Below are positions 1 to 9,535 of a stretch of DNA of 64,000 nucleotides, one piece after another (the stretch's first letter is position 1; every line of letters begins with the position of its first letter). Both the position numbers and the translations under genes were made by a program. The DNA is from Aliishimia sp963721175 (lineage in GTDB: Bacteria; Pseudomonadota; Alphaproteobacteria; Rhodobacterales; Rhodobacteraceae). The notes under the pieces were generated by a model. That model worked only from the letters and a program-made list of their open reading frames with translations. It had not been told where the DNA came from and did not search any database. The DNA is taken from NCBI GenBank assembly GCA_963721175.1, contig CAVRIG010000017.1:62001-126000 (forward strand), written 5' to 3'.

Positions 1-2001
1 TCATCATCCGCGCGACCCAGAAGAAGAGGATGTCCTGCCCGGTGACAAGCACGGAGGTGGGGAAGTACTTGCGCAGCTCCTCCGTGTCCTCGGGCCAACC
101 CAGCGTGCCGATGGGCCAGAGCCCGGAGGAGAACCAGGTGTCGAGCACGTCGGCGTCGCGCCAGACCGGGTATACCAGCCGCGTCGGATCCTGGTGGCCT
201 TCGTAGTCCGCGAGACTTTGTGCCAGCTTGTGGATCGCCTCCGCCCGGTCGGCGACCTCCACCACCGTGGCGTGGTTGAGCGGGTTCGGAAGTGCCGCCT
301 CGTCATCGTAGAAGCGGTCCTTCACGCTCTCGAAATCAGGCGCGCAATGGGCGTGCTCGTCGCCGGGCGCCAGGCGCTGGTCCATCAGGAAGCGGCCCAT
401 CTCCACCGGGTCCATCGCCCCGTCGCCCTCGTCGTCGTAGCTGCCGTCGCCGGTGAGGTTGAGCCCGTACCAGACCGGGATCTGATGTCCCCACCAGAGC
501 TGGCGGGAGATGCACCAGGGCTCGATGTTCTCGAGCCAGTGGTAATAGGTGCGCTCGCCGCTCTCGGGGATGATGCGGACGGTGCCGTCGCGGACGCGGT
601 CGAGCGCGGGACCGACGATCTTGTCTGTATCGACGAACCACTGGTCGGTGAGCATGGGCTCGATCACCACCTTGGAGCGGTCGCCGAAGGGCTGCATGAT
701 GGGTTTGCTCTCCACCAGCGGCTCGAGAATCGGGCGTCTCCGGCGGATCGAACGTGTCGACGGGATCCGGGGCCGCGACGGGCACCATGACGGCCAGGCC
801 CTCGTCGGTGATCTGCTGCACGACGCGGTCGCGCGCCTCGAACCGGTCGAGCCCGCGCAGGTCATCCGGAACCAGGTTGATCGCGTCTGCTTCGACCTCG
901 GTCGGCGTGCCGCGCAGGCCTTTCGCCACGTCCATGGCAAAGGCCGCGGCATCGGCATAGGGCGCGCCGTCGTCGCGCATCCGCGCCGCCATGTCCATCA
1001 GGCGGTAGCAGGGAATGCCGGAGCGCTTCGCGACGGCGTAGTCGTTGAAATCATGCGCGCCGGTGATCTTCACCGCGCCGGAGCCGAAATCGGGGTCGGG
1101 GTAGTCGTCGGTGATGATCGGGATCAGGCGGCGGTGTTCCTTCGGTCCGACGGGGATCTCGCAGAGCTTGCCCACGATAGGCGCATAGCGTTCGTCGGAG
1201 GGGTGCACCGCCACGGCGCCGTCGCCCAGCATTGTCTCGGGCCGCGTTGTGGCGATGGAGATGTAGTCGCGGATTTCGCGCAGCGTGACGTTGCCGTCTG
1301 CGTCCTTCTCGACATACTCATAGGTCGCCCGCTCCCGTTTCATGGCGGCGAGCGGGTACTTGAAATGCCACATGTGGCCTGGCGTCTCGACATTCTCGAC
1401 CTCGAGGTCGGAGATCGCGGTCTCGAAATGCGGGTCCCAGTTCACCAGCCGCTTGCCGCGGTAGATCAGACCCTTGCGATACATCTCGACGAAGACCTGG
1501 ATGACCGCGTCGTGGAAATTGCCCTCTTCGCCCTTCGGCGCCTCCGGTGCGCCGGACATGGTGAAGGCTTCGCGCGACCAGTCGCAGCGAGCAGCCGAGG
1601 CTCTTCAATTGTCCTCTGATGTTGCCCTGCGACTTTACCTTCTGCTGCCAGACGCGTCTCTCGAACGCCTCGCGGCCCATCTCGGTGCGCGAAGGCTCCT
1701 GGTTCGCCGCCATCTCGCGTTCGGTCACCATCTGGGTCGCGATGCCGGCGTGATCGGTGCCGGGCTGCCAGAGCGCGTCGAAGCCCTGCATGCGCTTCCA
1801 GCGGATCAGGATGTCCTGCAGCGTGTTGTTGAAGGCGTGGCCCATGTGCAGTGCGCCGGTCACGTTGGGCGGCGGGATCATGATGCAGTAGGTGGAGGCC
1901 TGCGGCTTCGCGTTGGCGCCCGCGGTGAAGCAGCCGGCCTTTTCCCACATCTCGTAGAGCCGCGGTTCGGCCTCGGTGGCGTCGAATTTTCCCAGAGCCA
2001 T
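1..2001 (-). CDS. valS: Valyl-tRNA synthetase ValS, 5' part, frameshifted
   Basis: This class I aminoacyl-tRNA synthetase charges tRNA-Val in the cytosol. The protein starts MALGKFDATEAEP at 2001 and carries the HIGH-type motif HMGH within PPPNVTGALHMGHAF about 50 residues in, then the editing-domain stretch around 700-1400. It runs off the window edge at LFFWVARMM, so the KMSKS half and C-terminus lie outside. The frame breaks twice: near 1590, where removing one base restores CSCDWSREAFTM, and near 735, where removing one base restores PPETPILEPLVE. Both look like sequencing insertions, since valS is essential and the protein is otherwise well conserved. The start fits the family N-terminus. 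The identification is certain; the broken state is probably not biological. Confidence 0.95.
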
Positions 2002-2114
2002 GGCGTGTCGTTCCCGTCTGATCCTGCACGCCGTCAGATAACGGGAAGCGGCGGCGAGGAAAAGCCCTGTAGCGGGCCCCGAGACTTGGGCTTCATCGTT
2101 ACTTTTACATGATG

Positions 2115-2160
2115 TCGGAGGGGGCTCTGCCCCCGCCGCTCCTGCGGAGCGTCTCCCCCG
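2115..2160. repeat. Double-hairpin GC-rich intergenic repeat
   Basis: Two adjacent short hairpins are visible: GGGGGC (2120-2125), loop TCT, GCCCCC (2129-2134); then CGCTCC (2137-2142), loop TGC, GGAGCG (2146-2151), flanked by CTCCCCCGAGG. I recognise this layout as a family of palindromic repeats scattered between genes of roseobacters. It lies in the 413-base gap between valS and the CoxL-like gene. No protein gene is supported in that gap. Confidence 0.65.
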
Positions 2161-2195
2161 AGGTGTATTGCGACCCAAAGAAGCAGCAGTCCTGC

Positions 2196-2241
2196 GCTGT
2201 TCTTTCTCTTCCAGATATGCTGTTCTTTCTCTTGCAGATAT
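2196..2241. repeat. 23-bp tandem duplication
   Basis: Two adjacent 23-base copies, 2196-2218 and 2219-2241, both begin GCTGTTCTTTCTCTT and end AGATAT. They differ at one position (C at 2211, G at 2234). The pair sits upstream of the CoxL-like gene and is more AT-rich than its surroundings. The rest of the gap up to 2414 shows nothing else that I can name. Confidence 0.9.
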
Positions 2242-2414
2242 ACTGCGAAGCTGGGCGGGGCGTGAGCCGCTTGTCAGCGCAAATTTCAGGCATGCGCGCC
2301 AGGTACTGACATCCGCTGCCGCTCGCTTTGCCCTGCGCCAGTCAGTCGTCTGGACATCGCTGCACCGTCGCCTAGTCTCCGCGCAAACGAAATTGCGGAT
2401 TGGAGCGCGTCACC

Positions 2415-4721
2415 ATGGATAAGTTCGGAAAAAGTCAGCCCGTCAAGCGCGTGGAGGATGTCCGGTTTCTGACGGGGCAGGGCCGCTATGTCGACGATAT
2501 CGCGCCCGAGGGCGCGCTTCATGCCTGTTTCGTCCGTGCGCCCGTGGCGCATGCAAGGATCACCGGCCTCGACGCAAGCGATGCCAAGGACGCCCCTGGC
2601 GTGCAGCTCGTGCTGACGCAGAAGGATCTGGAAGAGGCGGGCATCGAGGCGCGGATGGATTTCACCGCGATGAAGAACCGGGACGGCAGCACCGGAGCCG
2701 CGCCGGAGCGGCCGATGCTGGCCCGCGACCGGATGCAGGCATGTGGGCGAGGCGATCGCCGTCGTGGTCGCCGACACGCCCGAAGCTGCCAAGGATGCCG
2801 CCGAACTGGTCATTGTCGAGATCGAGGATCTGCCGGCGAAGATGGACGTGGCCCCGGGGGGCGAAGCGCTGCACGAGGCGGCGCCGGACAACCGCGTCTT
2901 CGACTGGGGCATGGGTGACGAGGCCGAGGCGCAGGCCGCCTTCGACGCTGCCGCGCATGTCGTCAGCCTGGAGGTCGGGGACAACCGCATCATGGTGAAC
3001 GCGATGGAGCCGCGCGGCTGCTGGGCGGCGATGGAGGAGGGGCGCCTGCATGTCTGCTTCAACGGGCAGGGGGTGTGGGGCGCCAAGGCCCAGCTTGCCG
3101 CCAAGTTCAAGCTTGCCCGAGGACAAGGTGCGGGTCACGAACCCCGATGTCGGCGGCGGTTTCGGCATGAAGGCGTTCATGTACCCCGAGTATTTCGCCG
3201 TGGCCGCAGCGGCGCGGGAGCTCGGCCGACCGGTCCGCTGGATGTCCGACCGCGGCGAGGCGATGCTGGCGGACAACGGCGGGCCGCGACCTCGTTTCCA
3301 CGGCGGAGCTGGCCTTTGACGACACCCACAAGATCACCGCCTACCGCGTCCATACGCGGGCGAATATGGGCGCCTATAACAGCCAGTTCGCGCAAGCGAT
3401 CCAGACGCAGCTTTTCTCACGCGTGCTGACCGGAACCTATGACATCCAGACGATCTGGCTGCACTCCGAAGGGTTCTTCACCAACACGGCGCCGGTCGAT
3501 GCCTATCGCGGCGCGGGCCGGCCCGAGGCGATCTACGTCCTTGAGCGGGTGATGGACCGCGCGGCGCGCGAACTTGGGGTCGACCCGCTGGAATTGCGGC
3601 GCCGCAATTTCATCGCGCCGGATCCGTTTCCCTACACGACGCCCGTCGGCGAAACCTACGATGTCGGCGACTTTCACAAGGTGCTGAACGCGGGCCGAGC
3701 GGGAAGCCGACCTGGAGGGGTTCGCGCGCGCGGAAGTCGGCGAGCGAAGCGCACGGAAAGCTTGCGCGGGCTGGGCGCTTTGTTACTATATCGAAAGCAT
3801 TCTGGGCGATCCTGCGGAGACGACTGCGGTCGAGTTCAACGAGGACGGAACGGTGAACATACTGGTCGGCACGCAATCGAACGGGCAGGGGCACGAGACG
3901 GTGTTCGCCCAGTTCCTGTGCGACCAGACCGGAATTCCGCCGAAAAGATCGCGGTTCGTGCAGGGCGACAGCGACCTGATTGCCAAGGGCGGCGGCACCG
4001 GCGGGTCGCGCTCGGTGACGACGCAGAACAACGCAACGCTGGCCACCGTCGGGGCGATGACGACCGCCTTTGCCGCGTTCCTCGAGGAGGAGACGGGCGC
4101 GCCGGCCGCGGAAATCACCTTCGACGACGAGACGTTCCGCATCCACGGCTCCAACCTCACGCCCACGATGCTGGACGTGGCGGAGATGGCCCGCGAGAAG
4201 GGCCGCGAGGATCTGCTTGCGCCACCAGGAGACGGCGAGCCTGCCGGCGCGCAGTTTCCCCAACGGCTGCTCACATCGCCGAGGTCGAGATCGAGACCGA
4301 TACCGGAACCGTGCGGCTCGACCGCTACACGGTGGTCGATGATTTCGGCAACCTGATCAATCCGATGCTGGCCGAAGGTCAGGTCCATGGCGGCGTCGTG
4401 CAGGGTGTGGGTCAGGCGCTCTCCGAGCATGTCGTCTTCGATGAGGACGGCCAGCTTCTGACGGCAAGTTTCATGGACTACGCGATGCCACGGGCCGAAG
4501 ATGTGCCCATGTTTTCGTTCACATCCGAGCCTGTGCCGTCGACCGCCAACCCGATGGGCATGAAGGGCTGCGGCGAGGCCGGTACGGTAGGATCGATGGC
4601 GGCCACGGCCAACGCCGTTCAGGATGCATTGTGGGATCGGGGGGTGCGGCAGGCGGACATGCCGTTCACGCCGCTCCGTGTTTGGGAAATGTTGGGGAAT
4701 GGACGGATCGCCGCTGAATAG
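2415..4721 (+). CDS. CoxL-like (form II) molybdopterin-binding subunit of xanthine dehydrogenase family, frameshifted
   Basis: This is the large molybdenum-cofactor subunit of a CO-dehydrogenase/xanthine-oxidase-type hydroxylase. Visible family marks are RFLTGQGRYVDDI at the N-terminus, VGGGFGMK in the cofactor-binding core, the form II signature AYRGAGR (near 3502-3522, in place of AYRCSFR of true CO dehydrogenases), GGTGGSRS, and the catalytic-glutamate motif KGCGEAG near the C-terminus. The substrate is unknown for form II enzymes. Start ATG 2415 has GGAG about 9 bases upstream. At least seven frame breaks occur (near 2740, 3115, 3290, 3695, 3770, 4220 and 4270), nearly all repaired by deleting one base. 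The expected small [2Fe-2S] and FAD subunits are not adjacent, so the gene is either an orphan or cut from its operon. Confidence 0.85.
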
Positions 4722-5778
4722 ACGCATTGCCCGTTACCTTCAGGGCATTTTCGGGCGGGGGGAGGCAAAGACGCAGCCCCGCGTCCGCGGCAACACCATC
4801 CATGTCATCATCATCGACGGCACCATGTCCTCGCTGCGCGACGGGGACGAGAACAACGCCGGCCTGACCTACAAACTCTTGCGCGAGATCGGCGCCCAGG
4901 TGTCGGTCTACTACGAGCCCGGCATCCAGTGGTCGCACTGGCGGCGCGCCGGGGACGTGTTGGCCGGCAACGGCATCAATCGGCAGATCCGGCATGCATA
5001 TGGCTATCTCGCCTCGCGCTACCGGCCGGGGGACCGGATCTTCCTCATGGGATATTCGCGCGGCGCCTATGCCGTCCGTTCGCTGGCTGGCGTGATCGAC
5101 CGCGTCGGCCTGCTGACCGCCACGCATGCCACGCATCGCAATGTGCGCGACATCTACCGTCATTACCAGAACGCGCCCGATGGCAAGGCGGCGAAGGCGT
5201 TTGCCAAGGCCTACTGCCACGGACGGGTGGAGATCGAGATGATCGGCGTCTGGGACACGGTGAAGTCGCTGGGCGTGAACCTGCCCTTCCTCTGGCGCTT
5301 GAGCGTTCCGAAACATGCGTTCCACAGCCACGCCCTGGGGAAGTCGGTGAAGCGCGGCTACCACGCGCTGGCTCGGCATGAAAGGCGTTTCGCCTACGCG
5401 CCGGTCATGTGGGAGACGGATCCGGACTGGTCGGGGGATCTCCAGCAGATGTGGTTCCGCGGCAGCCACGGCGACGTGGGCGGCATGCTGGGCGGGTTCG
5501 AGGCGGCGCGACCGCTGTCGAATATCCCGCTGGTCTGGATGCTGGAAAAGGCGGAAGCCGCGGGGTTGCCGCTGCCCGACGGTTGGAAGGGTCGCTATCC
5601 GCAGGATGCCGCCGCGCCGTCGAGCGGCACGTTCCGTGGCGTGGGGCGGCTTCTGGTGACGCGACGGGCGCGGCGGGTGGGTATGGATCCGTCCGAGCGC
5701 GTGCATCCGAACGTGTCGGTCGTTCCGGACCGCGCCGGCTGGCGGCTTCCCTTCTTCGGGATGCGGCCGACGCCCTGA
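4699..5778 (+). CDS. DUF2235-family alpha/beta hydrolase
   Basis: A 359-residue protein with DUF2235 marks: an opening strand ending in DGT (HVIIIDGTMSSLRDG), the nucleophile elbow GYSRGAY with the serine near residue 119, the GVWDTVKSLG strand, and WFRGSHGDVGG near the C-terminus, which supplies the likely catalytic Asp/His region. The family includes type VI secretion phospholipases (Tle1-like) but also many stand-alone cytosolic hydrolases. No secretion genes are nearby, so I do not call it an effector. Start ATG 4699 overlaps the end of the CoxL-like gene by 23 bases; an in-frame ATG at 4624 is possible but its extra residues look non-homologous. The frame is intact despite the damaged neighbour. 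Confidence 0.8.
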   Translation: MDGSPLNRRIARYLQGIFGRGEAKTQPRVRGNTIHVIIIDGTMSSLRDGDENNAGLTYKLLREIGAQVSVYYEPGIQWSHWRRAGDVLAGNGINRQIRHAYGYLASRYRPGDRIFLMGYSRGAYAVRSLAGVIDRVGLLTATHATHRNVRDIYRHYQNAPDGKAAKAFAKAYCHGRVEIEMIGVWDTVKSLGVNLPFLWRLSVPKHAFHSHALGKSVKRGYHALARHERRFAYAPVMWETDPDWSGDLQQMWFRGSHGDVGGMLGGFEAARPLSNIPLVWMLEKAEAAGLPLPDGWKGRYPQDAAAPSSGTFRGVGRLLVTRRARRVGMDPSERVHPNVSVVPDRAGWRLPFFGMRPTP

Positions 5779-5830
5779 AGAGCTCAGCCGCCAACCACCG
5801 GCATCGCGATGGAGTGAACCCGGCGCGCAG

Positions 5831-6310
5831 TCAGATCTTCATGACGATGCAGGTGGTCGAGCCGGTGGCATAGAGCTTGCCGTCGTCCAGCCCGCGGATC
5901 TCGCCGTGCGCGACGCCCGTCGACCTGCCGACATGGTCGGAAAGCCCCACGCACTCGACCTCCATCCCCAGCGGGATCGGCCGGATGATGTTCACCTTGT
6001 ACTCGAGCGTGGTGTAGACGGACCCCTTGGCCACGCGGGTCATGACTGCACAGGCCATCGCGCTGTCGAGCAGCGTTCCGTACCAACCTCCGTGGACGGT
6101 GCCCATCGGGTTCGTGACTTCGAAGTCCGGCGTGCCGCGGAACACGACCTTGCCGTCCTCCACCGCGTGGAGACGATAATCCATGGTGGCGCCGATCGGC
6201 GGGCCGGGCAAGCGGCCGTCGAGGATCGCCTGCATGAACTCGAGTCCCGTCATGCCCATCACATCGGCGGCGGTCGGAAGATCCTCCGGGCTCTTTGCGA
6301 TATAGCTCAT
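5831..6310 (-). CDS. PaaI-family hotdog-fold thioesterase
   Basis: A 159-residue single hotdog-domain protein. The motif HGGWYGTLLDSAMACAV matches the PaaI/YbgC-like thioesterase active-site helix, where the Gly-rich turn and the acidic residue position water for thioester hydrolysis of acyl-CoA. The N-terminal 35 residues are a short helical lead-in. There is no signal peptide, so it acts in the cytosol. It stands alone on the minus strand, convergent with the DUF2235 gene. The acyl-CoA substrate cannot be told from sequence. Confidence 0.9.
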   Translation of the reverse strand: MSYIAKSPEDLPTAADVMGMTGLEFMQAILDGRLPGPPIGATMDYRLHAVEDGKVVFRGTPDFEVTNPMGTVHGGWYGTLLDSAMACAVMTRVAKGSVYTTLEYKVNIIRPIPLGMEVECVGLSDHVGRSTGVAHGEIRGLDDGKLYATGSTTCIVMKI

Positions 6311-6377
6311 GCGCGAACGCTCCCGCTGGTTGTACCACGCCGGGACGCTAGGTCGCGGGACGGGAGAGAGGCAAGCG

Positions 6378-7247
6378 TTACGCGACGTTCCGCAGGACGG
6401 CCTGTTGCGGGTTCAGTCCCAGCGCGCAGCACAACCGTTCCGTCAGATGCGCGCTGTTGAGCGTGTAGATGTGCAGGTGATCCACGCCCTCCGCAACGAG
6501 CTTCGAACAGATCTCCGTCGTGACGGTCAGTGCCAGCAGATCCTCGCGCTGATCCCGGCGCGCGGTCTTGAACGCCTGGTCGAGCCAACGCGGCACCCGA
6601 GCCCCGCATTTCTTCGCGAACTGCCGCGTGCGGGTCCAGTTGGCGGGCGGCAGGATTCCGGGATGCACCTTGTGCTCGATGCCGGCCTTGGCGCAGGCGT
6701 CGCGGAACCGCAGGTAGGTACTCGCCTCGAAGAAGAACTGCGTGATCGCCTCGTCGGCACCAGCGTCGAACTTGGCCTTCAGGAAGTCGATGTTCTGCGA
6801 CGTGGATTCGCAGGCTGCGTGTCCCTCCGGGTAGGCACCCACGCGGATCTTGAACCTGTTCATGTCGGCCAGGGCCGCCACCAGTTCGAGCGACGAGGCA
6901 AAGCCTTCGGCATGGGGTTCGAACAGGCCGCCGGGCACGTCCGGGTCGCCGCGCAGGGCCACGATCTGTTCGATGCCGGCATCCGCGAAGCTTCGTGCCC
7001 GAGCCAGCACCTCCTCCTTGCTGGCCCGGGCCGCAGTCAGATGCGCGGCCAGCGGGAGGCCGGTCTGCTGCATGACGGCTTGCGCCGTGTCCAATGTGCG
7101 ATCCTGCACCGAACCCTGCGCACCATAGGTGACGGAGATGTAGTCCGGGCTGAACACCTGCAGCCGCGTCATCGCTTCCCACAGGCGAAAGGACGCGGTC
7201 ATGGACTGCGGCGGAAAGATCTCGAACGAAACGCTGGGACTGGACAT
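6378..7247 (-). CDS. metF: 5,10-methylenetetrahydrofolate reductase MetF
   Basis: This FAD-dependent TIM-barrel enzyme reduces methylene-THF to methyl-THF for methionine synthesis. The protein (289 residues) starts MSSPSVSFEIFPP and shows SVTYGAQGS, ALRGDPD and the FFF segment of FDAGADEAITQFFFEA, which are typical of MetF. I chose ATG 7247 because GGAG lies 7 bases upstream; a GTG at 7283 would add 12 residues without homology. It is divergent from a MetR-type regulator, and the shared promoter region carries two LysR/MetR-like palindromes, which suggests control by homocysteine through MetR. Confidence 0.95.
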   Translation of the reverse strand: MSSPSVSFEIFPPQSMTASFRLWEAMTRLQVFSPDYISVTYGAQGSVQDRTLDTAQAVMQQTGLPLAAHLTAARASKEEVLARARSFADAGIEQIVALRGDPDVPGGLFEPHAEGFASSLELVAALADMNRFKIRVGAYPEGHAACESTSQNIDFLKAKFDAGADEAITQFFFEASTYLRFRDACAKAGIEHKVHPGILPPANWTRTRQFAKKCGARVPRWLDQAFKTARRDQREDLLALTVTTEICSKLVAEGVDHLHIYTLNSAHLTERLCCALGLNPQQAVLRNVA

Positions 7248-7294
7248 GAACGGACTCCGCAACTGTTCGTAATCTTGTGCCACAGGGCAGATTG

Positions 7295-7338
7295 TGAGAC
7301 AAACTCATAATTCTAAAGATAATCATGAGGCGCGTTCA
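7295..7338. promoter_or_regulatory. Paired MetR-type operator sites between metF and metR
   Basis: Site 1 (7295-7307) is TGAG-N5-CTCA inside a longer dyad ATTGTGAG...CTCATAAT with one mismatch. Site 2 (7326-7338) is TGAG-N5-TTCA, one base off the enterobacterial MetR consensus TGAA-N5-TTCA. Both fit the LysR T-N11-A rule. Their centres are about 31 bp apart, roughly three helical turns, so dimers would sit on the same face. Binding itself is inferred. Confidence 0.6.
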
Positions 7339-7341
7339 ATC

Positions 7342-8247
7342 ATGCATCTGGAGTTTCGTCATCTGCGCACGATCAAGGCGATCCACGAGGCCGGCGGCCT
7401 GGCACGCGCGGCGGACCATATGAACATCACGCAAAGCGCGCTGTCCCATCAGATCAAGGGGCTGGAGGATCAGGCGGGGGTGGAGCTGTTCGTGCGCCGG
7501 TCGAAACCGCTCAAGCTGTCGCCGGCGGGCCTGCGGCTGCTGCGCCTGGCGGAGCAGGTGCTGCCGCAGGTCGAAGCGCTGCAGGCTGAGTTCGACGGAT
7601 TGCGCGCCGGCAGCACGGGGCGGATGCACATCGCCATCGAATGCCATGCCTGTTTCGAATGGCTGTTCCCGGTCCTGGAGCTCTTCCGCAAGAGCTGGCC
7701 GGACGTGGACGTGGACATCCGGCCCGGCCTCGCCTTCGACGCCTTGCCCGCGCTGATGAAGGAGGAGGTAGACCTCGTCGTTTCCTCCGACCCCGAGGCT
7801 CTGGCCGGCATCGAGTTCGTGGAACTCTTCGACTACGCGCCGGTGTTCGTGGCCTCGAGCCAGCATCCGCTGGCCCGGAAGGACTGGGTCGAGGCGGAGG
7901 ATTTTCGCGGCGAGACCCTGATCACGTACCCGGTGGAGCGGCAGCGACTCGACGTCTTCAGCCAGCTCCTGATCCCGGCCAAGGTGGAGCCGGCAGCGAT
8001 CCGCCAGGTGGAGCTGACGGCGGTGATTCTGCTCCTGGTGGCGTCGAACCGCGGTGTGTCGGTGCTGCCGGACTGGGTCGTGCGGGAGGTCAAGTATTCG
8101 TCGGACTACGTGACGCGCCCGCTGACGAAGACGGGGCTGACCCGGCGTCTTTATGCGGCGGTGCGCAGCGACGATCTGCGGCACGGCTACATGCAGGAGT
8201 TGCTGGGGCTGGCTCGGCAGGAGGCGCGGAAGCTGCAGATGCAGTGA
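7342..8247 (+). CDS. metR: MetR-like LysR-family transcriptional regulator
   Basis: A 301-residue LysR regulator. The N-terminal winged helix-turn-helix reads LRTIKAIHEAGGLARAADHM then ITQSALSHQIKGLEDQAG, and an effector-binding domain follows with the segment GRMHIAIECHACFEWL. The divergent position to metF and the palindromes between them point to MetR, the homocysteine-responsive activator of methionine genes. Start ATG 7342 gives the normal MHLEFRHLRTI beginning. The gene name rests on context plus similarity, so another LysR member controlling metF remains possible. Confidence 0.85.
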   Translation: MHLEFRHLRTIKAIHEAGGLARAADHMNITQSALSHQIKGLEDQAGVELFVRRSKPLKLSPAGLRLLRLAEQVLPQVEALQAEFDGLRAGSTGRMHIAIECHACFEWLFPVLELFRKSWPDVDVDIRPGLAFDALPALMKEEVDLVVSSDPEALAGIEFVELFDYAPVFVASSQHPLARKDWVEAEDFRGETLITYPVERQRLDVFSQLLIPAKVEPAAIRQVELTAVILLLVASNRGVSVLPDWVVREVKYSSDYVTRPLTKTGLTRRLYAAVRSDDLRHGYMQELLGLARQEARKLQMQ

Positions 8248-8368
8248 TCTCGGACGCGCACCATCTGCGCGGTCGACCAGGGAGGTCTGCGCTTGCGGGT
8301 TGCGCCGGCGCGGTGTATGCGCGCTGCCCGGACCACAAGGTTCCACCGCATCATCCCGGAGACGTCCC

Positions 8369-9151
8369 ATGAAGGGCAGCGCCAACCTGAATATCATGCT
8401 CAAGGCCGCCCGGAAGGCCGGGCGATCCCTGATCAAGGACTTCCGCGAGGTGGAGAACCTGCAGGCTTCGATGAAGGGCGCGGGCGACTTCGTGTCGAAG
8501 GCGGATATCGAGGCGGAGCGCATCCTGAAAGACGACCTGATCGGCGCGCGTCCCAACTATGGCTGGCTGGGAGAGGAGGGCGGCGGCGAAGACGGCAAGG
8601 ATCCCACGCGGCGCTGGATCGTCGACCCGCTCGACGGCACCACCAACTTCCTGCACGGTCTGCCGCATTGGGCCGTTTCCATCGGGTTGGAATTCAAGGG
8701 CCAGATCGTGGCGGGCGTGATCTATGATCCCGTGAAGGACGAGATGTTCTTTGCCGAGAAGGGGCAGGGCGCCTGGATGAACGACCGCCGACTGCGGGTG
8801 TCTTCCCGAAGCCGGATGATCGAGTCGATCTTCGCCACCGGGCTGCCCTTTGCCGGGCATGGAGATCTTCCCGAGATGCTTCGGGATCTCGGCCGGCTCC
8901 TTCCGGCCTGCGCCGGCGTTCGGCGCTGGGGGGCGGCGTCGCTCGACATGGTCTACGTCGCCGCCGGCCGCTTCGACGGGTTCTGGGAACGCGGGCTCAA
9001 CATCTGGGACATCGCCGCCGGCACGATAATCCTGCGCGAGGCAGGTGGCCTGGTCGAAGGCATCGACCCGGACTCCGATCCGCTGGCGGGAGACATCCTC
9101 TGTGCAAGCGAGCCCATCTTCGGTCAGTTCTCCCGCGCCATCCGCGGCTGA
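8369..9151 (+). CDS. Inositol monophosphatase family protein
   Basis: A 260-residue Mg-dependent phosphatase. Metal-site motifs are visible in order: GEEG near residue 67, WIVDPLDGTTNFLHG near residue 90, and WERGLNIWDIAAG near residue 210. These are the three signatures of the IMPase/SuhB/CysQ superfamily. Substrates in this family include inositol phosphate, histidinol phosphate and PAP. The length and the DGTTNFLHG motif favour a SuhB-like enzyme. The frame is complete and there is no signal peptide. The start at 8369 lies 121 bases after metR, so it could be co-transcribed. Confidence 0.9.
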   Translation: MKGSANLNIMLKAARKAGRSLIKDFREVENLQASMKGAGDFVSKADIEAERILKDDLIGARPNYGWLGEEGGGEDGKDPTRRWIVDPLDGTTNFLHGLPHWAVSIGLEFKGQIVAGVIYDPVKDEMFFAEKGQGAWMNDRRLRVSSRSRMIESIFATGLPFAGHGDLPEMLRDLGRLLPACAGVRRWGAASLDMVYVAAGRFDGFWERGLNIWDIAAGTIILREAGGLVEGIDPDSDPLAGDILCASEPIFGQFSRAIRG

Positions 9152-9163
9152 CCGGAAGCGGGG

Positions 9164-9535
9164 TCAGGTCTCGTCGCTGGGGTGGTCGATCCCGTCGTGC
9201 CAATGCATCGGTTCGTGGGTCCAGGGCTCCGCGCCCGCGATGCAGCCGATGTTGATGCCGATCTGCGACGGGTCGGACCGCCTGCGATGATGGGTGTAGA
9301 TGCCGCAATGGCGGCAGAACCAGTGCTCTGCGGTGCGGGTGCCGAACTGGTACATCGTGAGCGCGTCGTCGCCCTTCAGCACGGTCAGGTTGTCGGCCCG
9401 CGCGCTGACATTGCCCGCTTGCCGGCGCCGGCAGAAACTGCAGGTGCAGCGTGTGGGCCGCATCTCGTCGCCCAGAAGATCGGCCGCAATGACGACCGCG
9501 CCGCAATGGCAACTCGCCTCGACCCGGCGCGTCAT
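9164..9535 (-). CDS. GFA-domain (CENP-V/GFA) zinc protein
   Basis: A 123-residue single-domain protein with the zinc-ligand pattern of the GFA family: CHCGAV at the N-terminus, CSFCRRRQ in the middle and CRHCGIY later. The family was named for glutathione-dependent formaldehyde-activating enzyme, but most members have no proven reaction. Start ATG 9535 overlaps the rhomboid stop in an ATGA arrangement, so the two genes are likely translationally coupled. It is convergent with the inositol monophosphatase gene. Confidence 0.85.
   Translation of the reverse strand: MTRRVEASCHCGAVVIAADLLGDEMRPTRCTCSFCRRRQAGNVSARADNLTVLKGDDALTMYQFGTRTAEHWFCRHCGIYTHHRRRSDPSQIGINIGCIAGAEPWTHEPMHWHDGIDHPSDET

Noticed and set aside
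4699..5778. Reading the DUF2235 protein as a type VI secretion effector
   Set aside because: No immunity, VgrG, PAAR or other secretion genes are near. The domain alone does not justify it.
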